A DNA stretch of 64,000 nt from Temnopleurus reevesii (taxonomy: Eukaryota; Echinodermata; Echinoidea; Temnopleuroida; Temnopleuridae): contig BQKZ01000279.1 of assembly GCA_036244855.1 (NCBI GenBank), positions 178,196 to 242,195 of the forward strand, written 5' to 3'. Both the position numbers and the translations under genes were made by a program. Positions 50,718 to 61,700 of the stretch are shown in pieces; the first letter of the stretch is position 1; every line of letters begins with the position of its first letter. Under the pieces are notes generated by a model that saw only the letters and a list, made by a program, of their open reading frames with translations, was not told the DNA's origin and made no database searches.

Positions 50718-50945
50718 GGTGTTGAAAGTTGGTATTGGTGTTGCAGCAAAACCAACACGGTTCACCAGCCTCAACACCAAACTTGAAGTCTGTCAGTTTT
50801 TGGGGTAAACCTTGCAAGATTCTGACATAATTCCGGTCAGTTCTGTATCACTTCTCTAAGTCTAACCTGACCAACGGTGTTGGAGCTCGGTTTACGGACC
50901 GTTTTGCTCTCTCAACACCAACACCAACACCGAACACCGATGTTG
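50718..50945. repeat. Inverted repeat rich in GGTGTT/AACACC
   Basis: The left arm (about 50718-50790) has GGTATTGGTGTTGCAGCAAA and then CAACACC. The right arm (about 50876-50930) has GGTGTTGG, a middle block, and CAACACCAACACCAACACC. The arms match each other in inverted order at roughly 70 percent by eye, and each arm is itself palindromic. It lies in a locally GC-richer region about 1.6 kb before the first ERMARD exon seen. Confidence 0.55.
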
Positions 50946-52477
50946 TTGTTGTTGAGGTTTATGGGCGTTTATCAATCCTACTGGATTATCTACTTGAAGT
51001 CACCCAATGTGGAGGAGGGCAAAACTGGATCGACAGAATTTGTCCCTTTTTTAATGAAAGTTTTGAAGTGGTAGGCTACCTCCAATGTGTAACTGTAGAC
51101 TTTCTTTCATACAAGACTGGAATATTTGCCACTGGCTCATAGATGACTAATCTACTTGACAGCTCTTAGAAATAGTTGAAATGCATTCCCAGTGGATGGA
51201 ACTATCGTACATGTATATGTATGTTTAATCAATTTCATAACACCTGCAGCCAGCTAAAAATAAAACATGATTGGTACCGCTCATATACTTTTAAAATGGA
51301 AACAACCCCTGGATTTATTGTGCTCCCATTGAATAAAGAAAATTCAAATGAACGATATGTGAAAAATTTAACAAAATTTGATAATCCAATAAAAAGCTAA
51401 GAATTTTTGAAAGCCTTAGTGATTTCACCATCCATACCACTTATATGGGAATCTGTGAGATCTACCCCATTAACTGAATCTGTGATATACTTGTCAACAC
51501 CTCTCCATTTAGTATGTACAAATATTTTCAGAAGTAGCTAAGAGTTCAACATGATTATCTCCCATAAACAAAGAGAATTGATAAAGTGATGATATATTCT
51601 AGCAAAAAAAAACAACATCTTGTTGATTTGTCTGAGAAAGGATGAAAATATGAAATTTGGTGTACAGAATGAATGGCGAATTGTCTTCAAAGTGGCCAAT
51701 CACACAGACCCAATCATTGGCAGTGATTGTGATAACGTTGAGAATTTGAAATCTTTGACTTTGACAAGTATTATCCGATTATGTCCAATTATTCAACTTG
51801 TTCCTTAATTTTTTTTAATTCACTGGCAGCACAATAATTCCAGGGGGTTGGTTCTACTTTTGATAATCATTATTTGAAAAAGAACTAGGAATCATGTTGA
51901 AAGCATCAGATTTGCATAAATTAAAATATTAATTTTCCCCTTTTCCTACCTATTTCAAGGAAAGAACTCCCATTCTGTGAAATTTTGAATATGTCCAGAT
52001 TTTTTGGTACTCTTTTCACAATGGGTGGTGCTCTGTCCTTCAAATCTCAAAGCTGGTGATATTGTGAGCATGAGATGTGCTCTACATTACACAGCCTAGA
52101 GGGCTCTTCAAGAGATCATCCAAATAATAATTCATATGCAATTTTGGTGTTGCATAACTAAAGAACTGTTATATATTGAAAGCCGGCATGTTGATTTCCT
52201 ACATGGCACAACAATAATTTGTTTAATGTACATGTAAATCTACAAGACAGAAAAATTTGAACTTATTTTGTTATTTATAATACATTATAAATCCATTGTA
52301 TTTTAACATTCTCTTTGTCTCTCATCAAATTGGTGGTCTGGGGTGACTATGAGCTTTGTTGATCATTCTTTAAAGAGAAGAGAAGTGACTACCTCAGAAG
52401 CCAAAAATCAGTTATAACTGTAAGTTCAGTGGAAGATTTGATTTGTCAAATATCAATTTTATTTCTTTTCCCTGCAG
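50946..52477. other. Region upstream of ERMARD, probably 5' UTR intron
   Basis: A splice acceptor (TTTTCCCTGCAG, ending 52477) precedes the exon with the start codon, so at least one upstream non-coding exon must exist. I could not place it. A TATA-like word with an adjacent ACGTCA (about 50588-50603) is one possible promoter, but this is weak. Confidence 0.4.
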
Positions 52478-52748
52478 AAATGTTGATCTTCAAGTCATAC
52501 CAATATGTCTTCAAAACCTGTCAGAACAACACATCTGCTTGTCAATGATGCGAAGAGCGAAGAAGAAGATGCAGCAAATGAGATTATGTTCAAACAGGAA
52601 ACATATCTAGCCCCTTCTGTTCATTCTCTGATCTGCGATGTTGGGATGGGTTCGTTTGGAAGGGATCATTTGGAGGAGTCTTACTTTCTTTCAAACGGCC
52701 TCATTGATTCAGACACTCTTGGCACATCTTATCTTCAAGAGTATACAG
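52478..52748 (+). CDS. ermard: ERMARD exon with start codon
   Basis: The acceptor is CCCTGCAG before 52478. Bases 52478-52504 are 5' UTR with an in-frame TGA (52484-52486), so ATG 52505 is the first possible start in this frame. An ATG at 52480 lies in another frame and is closed after 22 codons. Coding 52505-52748 gives 81 codons plus one base. The donor is ACAG/GTAAAT. The N-terminal 25 residues are acidic and not conserved; [16 protein letters not shown] matches the family. Confidence 0.88.
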
Positions 52749-55700
52749 GTAAATTAATGAATTGATCCCATTTCATGAGGCAAGAAGCTACAAGGTACTT
52801 TATTACCAACATTTAGATAACTCTTGTATATTAAGAGGTCTTGACAAAGGAACCAGCCCTGGTTAAGGAGCTGCAGATAGACTCATATGTCATGTATGGG
52901 AGCCAGAACACCTTTCACAAATGAAAGAAGAAATAAGAATGTTTTCTTAGCCCACTGGCAAAGTATGTGACTGGTAAAGTGTGTGACTTAAAGAACTTTG
53001 CAGTTTTCCTTGGACTTTGTTAGTCTGTACATGAAATATTAACATCTGATCCAAAGATCTTCCAATTAAACTTGTGATGTACTATGTTACAATTTTCTGT
53101 TAGGACAAGTATGCAGCTACATATCTAACTCTACCTTTGCCAGCCATATAATGGCGATCTGGGAATAGGTTGTCAGATTTGAAGAAATTTTTACTGGGTG
53201 TGATTAATATGAGGGAAAATATAAATAATGGCATTATTGGTACAAAGATCTTAGATGTTGCTGCATCATCTTGCAACAATGATAGTAATACATCCAATCT
53301 TAATTTTACTGGCTTTAGGTACGTAATAGCATGACATATTGCAGAGACATTCTGTGCGATATTTTCAGAGTGAAAACATTTAGGATATTACAGAATCTGT
53401 CCATACACTCAGCATAATTACACAAATGTAATATTACAAACAACATCAGATTTAAAAAAATATACTGCATTGATTGTATACATGTAAATCTTGAGATTTT
53501 TGTTGAGGAGTATCAAGATTTGTAGTCTTGCATGTGAGTATTTTTCTGAGCCATTTCACAAAAACTGGAGTAAAAGCTGCATCAAGATAAGAATCTGATT
53601 TAATAACGAAAATAATTCTTTTTTAGGAGGAATATTTTCATTGCTCAAGACTGATCTTATTCTTTTTCAGAGTCTTGGGACACACAAAAAGACTTTGTTG
53701 ATGTTGTGAGCAGGTTAGCTCCTATATGCCTGAACATTCATCAACATGTGATGGCGCTCTCTCTATCCACTCTTAATGAGACATACAGTCGATGGTTTCA
53801 CTGGACAGGCTGTGGTGAAGTAATTCTGATTTTTTTTTTAACATTAGATGCAATGCTTTAGTCAGGCTGTTTTTTAATACTTTAATTTAAATTTTTTAAC
53901 CAAAAAAAACCGTAAAAATTAGTTGATAAAGATTGGAGACTCTTTCGAATAACTGACCTCAGTTTGTAAAGCTGGAGGTCTGATTGCAAATCGTGGATTT
54001 GTTTCATAAAGGAAGCAGAATTTTCAGCTGAGATTTTTGAATAAATTTAGATTAATTTTTATTATTTATTGACACTAGGGTAGAAGTCAACAAATAACAA
54101 TCAGCATTGTCCATGTTTGTACACATGATTTCAATGAAGTATCAATTCTACTTACATGTACATCATATGTGAATGAAATGTGTAGGGCTACATACATGTA
54201 TAAAAGATTTCACGTGAAAGCTTAAACCATTGTTAAGATCATTGTTTGTTATCTCAAAGCCATTATATGATTCTTCCTCTATGTAGGTATTTCTCGAAGG
54301 ATTTAGGTTTCTGAAGGAAGGTGATGATAGAGGTCCTTCGATCTGTTTACTCATGACCACCTCAGCACTTGAGAGAGCATTAGGAGATGTAAGTTAACAT
54401 TACTAATTCGATTAATTATTTTCTTGTGCAGTTATGTTCAATATATTTTATATTTTTCACCATTTGGTGGGAGCCAAACATATAGCTATATACTGAAAAA
54501 GGTGCCTGAACTATATTATATGTGGAAAGGGCAGGGCAGCTAAACTAAGATCATAATCTTTGGGTTTTTTTCACTTCTACGAGGGGTACCAAATTTACAA
54601 AATTAGAAGAAATCAGTAATTATTCAGAATGTAAAAATGTCAACACGTATCCATCTGTCGACTTGAAAATGTTATTAAATTATTTCAGTTTAAAACAAGG
54701 TTAATATGCCATACCCTCTGTAAACAAGCGCATCATGTTCAAAATTTTGTTAATTACATACAAAGCACAGCATGGTTCTTCTCCCTCTTATTTAGCTGAT
54801 CTGCTTAAACAATACACCCCATCTCGAACCCTTCGATCAAGTAATCAGTCACTTCTGTCAACACCAAAAATAAACACACAATTTTATGGTGGTAGAGCTT
54901 TTTCAGCTGCAGCTCCTAGTCTCTGGAACAGACTTCCAAAAACCATCAAAGAAGCTCCAACAACTACAACTTTCAAATCCTTATTGAAGACCCATCTATT
55001 TGCCTTGAAATAATTAGTTCTGGAACATGATGCGCTTGTCTTCTCAAAATATATTATTTCTTTTTGTTAATCATCATTGTTTTATTTTTTCATTAGATAT
55101 AGTCTAGTAACTAAGTTTGTAGAAAATGTTAAGTTATGTTATTTGTAAATTGCAAATTGTTAAAATTGTACAGCGCATAGAGAATTCCTATGTTTTATTA
55201 TGCGCTTAATATAAATATTGAATTATTATTATTATTATACACTGTACACTTGTGCCATTGCTGCAACAATAGTATTCAACAATTCATAGGGTCATAGGGC
55301 AGGTAAATGAATACTTTGGAGACAGGTGTGATACATTATGGGATGATGATGTTGTGCATTAATAGACATCTATAGATCTTAATACCCCTTGAAGAAGCAA
55401 AGAGGAAAAAGCAAGGAATACGATCTTGGTTTGCAGGTAGGCTTACTTGACTATGTCAAAAATTACAATCAGAATAGTTAACCAGTAATGTATTGTATGT
55501 TCATATGTCGCTCCTTCATCAAGTTGGTATCAACTAATTCACGTCTGAACCCTGGGTCCATGCAACAGTTCTATGTTTGTATGCTGACTTTTAAAGTCAC
55601 TGAGAACATTATAGAATTAATATTTTGTGGTCATGAGGCTTTGGGCCATCAAGGCCTCTGAAAATAGGAACAATATTATTTCAGAATTTTGAAATTGCTT

Positions 55701-58700
55701 GAAGTAGCAATTACCTTTACATTTTTTGATCCTCATGAAAAGGTTACATATCGGTGAGATCATTTAATACATTATAATGGTTCATTCTGACAGAAACTCT
55801 CAGATCGTCTGACAACCAACTTTGAATTTGCTAATATATTTTTATGGGATGGACAGGTATCTGAGGGCTGGTAAATTTAATAATACAAAATGTGTTGAAA
55901 CTTACTCAATTGCCTCGCAGTCTATATATCACAGATTTTTCACTTTACTGTACCCCGTTACCTACCCCCTGGATTATGATAGAATATCGTTCCCTCAACT
56001 GAGGTTTATTCTAGCAAGTTTTTCACTGTTCGGATTTTAGTGCATGTTAAGTGAAATAAAATGCAATGAAACTTTTTTCTTTCAATGGATGACACAGGTA
56101 TACTTGATGAAAAATAAACCATGTCCTTCACTTTTGAAAGATCTGCTTGTTACTCCAGAGCTACAGGGTATATTTGGATGGCGTATGGTAAGTTGCATTA
56201 CTTATCGTCTTGCTTCCATCACTATAACTTCCTTTCTCTTATGATTGAGGTTACAGCCAGAGTTGGAGCAATGTCATCTTCCTATGATGAGGGATCTAAT
56301 GAGTAGCAGCATCCATCTTTCCTTTTTATGCCTCCACCGCCGTAAGGTGGTACTGGAGGCATTATGCTAAGAATCTTCTGAAGTTTACCTATGATAATAT
56401 TTCTTGAGACATTAAATCGCAATCAGTCATGCAGGTGGTTATTCTGAGGTCGCCAGCACTCGTATCACTGTACTGAATTTTGAACATGCTCATCTGGTTG
56501 CTTCTGAATTGTGAGCAGGTTCAAAATTCAGATGCGACCAGGTGCAATCACCCAAAACTTGTGTGATTGCCTGTAATAAAGTTGTGAGCGGTCATATGAC
56601 AGCTAAAAAGCTGGTTTTATGATTATTGTGATAGCCCCTTTACACACTCTGAAAGCTTTCTTTGTAACAAAAAAATATTTGTAGGAAGGGGTTTAGATTC
56701 TTATTTTTTTAATTCAGCATCATTTTTTTCAATATCTAGATTTATCTTTCTATCCTGGGATGGAATCAAGTTTCCCCCACATCTATCTGCATCATCAATA
56801 AATCCTGAACTAGCATAGTTACCAATAATTGAATCGGCTACCATTTCCAGACTGATCATGGCTGATAAGATGCTCATACCAATGTCAGATAATTATAGAT
56901 AATCAGAAAGATTAAAAAAAGAGAAACATAAATTTTTGTGGGTTTTAACTTTTTTGTAACAGAATTGCTTGAGAAAGTGGTTTTCTTTACATATGCCAGA
57001 ATGTGTACAACAATGGCTCATACAACATTTTCTCCCTTGCAAAAGTTTCTGATCTCACATTACCGGTATCTACTTACTGATGGATCTCAGTCATCTGCTA
57101 CCAAAATTTATAAAATGTGGTAAAGAACTATGCTACAGATATTTTACTGCTGAATGTTAGATTTTTTCTTGTGACTTCTTCACTGCATTCAATGCAACGT
57201 TTCAATTGATTAAATTTCCCCTTCTTTGTTTTTCTTCTTCTCACTCCAATAGTTGTTCTGTTTACGTATATTGATGGGGCCACCAACCAGTCTCAATCTC
57301 AGAAATATTCTCTGGCATGGGTTTGCATCACCTGGTCAAATTCCACCAAGGTAAGTAAATTCCACTTGCCAATGCTTCTACATCCCCAGTAGGGAGTCAG
57401 TGAAATCAGAGGTCTTACATTTAGCCTAGTGCAAATTGTTGCAAGAGTGTAACCTGCCAGATATTACAGATGATCTTGCTATATTTGTAGATGAATTGGA
57501 AAGTCTGAAACATGGAATTGTTTACCCTGAGCATTTGCTGTCACCTATGAATATCTGCTATAATTTTGTTTTCAGTGTTTTCCTCATTTTTCTATAATCA
57601 TACATAACTTTGCTTGTTTGGAATACCGTAATTAATGGTGTCTTCATCAAAAGAAGCCATAACTGCTCAAAATCTTGTCTAGAATTGCATGCTGTCAGTG
57701 AAGGAAGAAAAGTGAGATAAGCATTGTAAAAATTTGGAAGCAAAATATGATACCCCAAAGTGTCAACAAAAGGATTTCCATCGGAGGATGTCACAGAAAC
57801 CTTAAAAATTGAAGAAAAAAAAGAAGCCTAAAAGAGCTTGAGCTTTCAATCCTAGCAGAATCTTAATCATAAGCAAAATGACCCCCAAATAAAAACCAAA
57901 ACAAATATAGGACAGATAATTAGATTTGGCTTAAACTGTCAATTTTGTTAAAAGTTTTTTCATTCACCTACTGCAAAATAATGGCAGATATGGGTTCCAC
58001 ATTGGATTAATACACACATTTAATACATGACAAATCATTCTTTTCATTAATATTTTTCTTTTGTATTTTTTTCAGATTCTCCAGCTTTTTATTGATGTTG
58101 ACTGCCAGCCTTGGTTTTAAGCTTCATAGTCAGGGCATCCATTCATCAAGCATACCGCATAGAGATTTGATTGATTTCAAGAAACATAATCCATTCATCG
58201 ATAACAAATTCTATGGTAAGAGGTAATGTTGATAAAACTCCTACAACAAGAAACATAATCCATTCATCGATAACAAATTCCATGTGGTAAGAGGTAATGT
58301 TGATAAAACTCCTACAACAAGAAACATAATCCATTCATCGATAACAAATTCCATGGTAAAAGGTAATGTTGATAAAACTCCTACAACTCCTAAAACTTCT
58401 ACAATAAATTGTTTTCCGATTTTCATATTACTGAATATTCACAATTCATATTGCATGTTTCAGAATATCTAACAATTGAAATAGCAAAAATCTTTGGTTT
58501 TATCCAGTCGTTTTGCCAAATCAATCTCACCCGCCATCTTAAATTCAATCAATACTTTAGAATACCGGTAATATTTTTTAAAATTGTATGTCATGAAATA
58601 AAGTAAATTTCATTCACGTCATTGAAAAAGTAGCCATGTCAACAGGGACTCTTTTCACATTTTTGCATGAGAATTTTATTCTTATACATGTAGATATGAA

Positions 58701-61700
58701 TTTAATCCCTTATACATGTGGTTTGACAGATATACTTGTGAAGAATAAATTTTTCTTTCTTTTTTCCAGTTTTACTTCCAAGTGACTTAGTCACTCTTTT
58801 GAAAGCAGTGTGTGAGAGAGGTTGTGTGTGCCAAAGCCAGGTTTCAATGTTGGAACAAGCATTCCATTATTATCTGATTGAAAGGTGAGATTTTGCGCAT
58901 TTAACATTACTCTTTTTTTATGGGGAGGGGTATATCATTTTTTTGTGCTAGTGTACATCCAAATTGATATAGTGGAACCCTCTCATAATTCAAATTATAT
59001 ATACATGTTTTTGTGAAATGTACATTGACAAAATAGTTGTTCATGTAACATTGAACCATATTTCAATTTACATGCATCACATGCACTTGTTTTTTGCTAG
59101 GTTGGCCAAGCTGCAAAGTTTAACCTACCCGGTATCTAGCAACAACGATGTATGTAATTTGCTTTCTGATTTTTGAACTAAGTGTCTGTTCATCTCTTTT
59201 CTTGTAATTACCAGCTTGCTAATTTCTCAAAATTGTACCATGTGAAGATTTGTAAAAATGATAATTGTGGCTAAGTGTATAGCACACAGGTCCAGCTTTC
59301 GGTGCTCATGGTGCTTTGATTAAACAAAGAGAGTAAAAATTAAAGCAGAACCTAAAGTTTCTGGATACTAAATGATATTGGAGAATTATCATGAAACAAA
59401 CGAATTTAAGTTGGGATTTAAATGTTTCTGTTGAAGATCCAGTTCGTTCTAGAAAAAGTGACTATTCCAGCACAGATTTGAACTTTCTCTACGCCCAAGG
59501 TTACTGTGCACTCTGTAGTGCTGCCTGCATACTAATGGTTGAAATTTAGACCATTATGGGCCTTCAACAATTCTGTATATATGACAAACTGATAAATATT
59601 GTTCTTTTATTCATTTTTTTGCAGGTACAATCTTTGTGTGATGATTGTATGTCCACTTCTAGAACACCTTATAAGACTGATCTTTGCCCAAGTTAACAGG
59701 TGTCCTGAGAGAGTACTTACAGCAGAGGTAAGTGAGTATATCTTTACATTACTTTTTAATATTCATTCACACCTATTTTTTTAGTAATTCACATCATGTG
59801 AAATAGAGTTATTTTGGTTTAATTTTATGCAAGTGAGCAATATATAAATTATATATATATTTTTTTTTATCTCAGATACCAGTGAAATAACTTATAATGA
59901 ATAAATGTAAATGCGCCCCTCTCTGGCAAAAGATAGCTACATGCCTGACCCCTTTATTGTTGTAAAATGGCAAAAATATCCTGATCAGTTTAGGGTTAAT
60001 CAAGTTATGAAAGAGAGCCTTTGTGTTGTTGCTCATTAGCTTCGAAAAAACAGTAGGCCATCATTCCACCCCGCCTAATTAGGATAATTGCCGAAGCAAA
60101 AGGTCATTTCAAGTTCTCTTATCTCTATGTACTATCGTTTTTATCCCTCATAAGTCAAATTTTATCTAATTTTTTTTCAGTCCCAACAGATTAGCCTTGG
60201 GCAAGGTTGATTGTATGATATACAGTCTTATGAACGGGAAAGTTTGAAGGTTTGCACCAGGTGGCTAGACAATGTAATTAGTCCAGTCTCTATTTTCATG
60301 AAACATCGCTGTACAATTATCTCTGTAATCAGGTGAAAATAGCATCATTTGGTGGAGGTTCGTAAAAAACCTGGTCAAGACAGCATCATTATATGAATTA
60401 ATGATTCTTTGAATTACCTTTAGGGATGTACAAATGTCACAGCCATGAGCGCCCAGCTGAGGTGGAGATCGGCTCTATACAAGAGGTTATCATCATCATC
60501 ATTATCTTGTATTCTCATTGAACAACTAACATATCGCCAGAAGTAGCATATATGCTGAGTTTTCATCCAGCATTCTTGATGCATGTATTGGATATGTTTT
60601 TGATGAATCTAATTATAGAATGTTGATTAGTGAAAACTTTTTTTTTTATTGTAAGTGCATTACCATATCCTTTGCATCTCTCCTTCCATTCACAGTCCAC
60701 AACACTGTTTACAACATTTGATGAGGTGAGTTTACAAACCTCTAATCAATACAAATCTAAGAGAGTTGTTTTGTCGGTCCTGAAAATGAAGTCATCTTTT
60801 GTCCCTCCATTTCGAACAAGAAGGGTAATGAGCTGCAGTAAAGACAAACCTGTCTATAGTGGCTACCCAAGGGAAACAGAAAATGTGGTCACTGTGGACA
60901 AGTGACCTCTTTAGATAGGTTGAAGCTACAAACTGGTTTTACCGTACTCTACATATAATTTTTGTGAGGAGGCTGTGAGTAGGATCATTAGGAAAACTTT
61001 TATTTTTAGTGGAATTTGCATTTGATTACAATGTTTCTTTAAAAAAAATCATATGGTTTATCGGAAAAGTAATGATGCTATGAAATACAATTGCAGTATA
61101 ACGGTCAACATGATGTTGAGAAATGGCAAAATTTAATTCAAAACCCTATTGCTTTAATGGAAAAGGTGGGATGCATCATGGGACACTTGATAATGTGTGC
61201 TATTTAAGAGCATAGTAATCAGAACATTATAATTTTGTATTTCACTGTGTATTCATTTCACATCATTTCATTTTTTCCCCTCAGATGCTATGTGCTGAGC
61301 TACATGAAGGAACCCCAAACATGTTGATACCAGCATTATCCGAACCTTTAATGGTAATACCTTGTAAGATACATCTACCCGATATAAAACCTAAAAGCGT
61401 AATATAATATTCACCCAATTCAGTGCTTTATGAAACTCTATTTCATATGTTACTGGTGATTTAAAATACTTTTACAAGAGTCTAGTAGGATCAGTATTAA
61501 AAATAGGAGCATTCATTTGCTCCTATATTTTTAACATCAGATACCCTTTAAAATGAAAGTTTTTGTGCGTATTTCTAATTTGGATTAGATTAGATTGAAA
61601 GCAATACCATTTTTATGCCTCCGCCACCGTAAGGTGGTGCCGGAGGCATTATGTTTTCGGGTTGTCCGTCCGTCCGTGCGTCCGTCTGGACCTTGTTACC

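Noticed and set aside
58146..58426. Minus-strand frames with a repeated [10 protein letters not shown] motif
   Set aside because: They are the reverse translation of the three-copy tandem repeat at the ERMARD exon 6 donor; the plus strand is the coding one.
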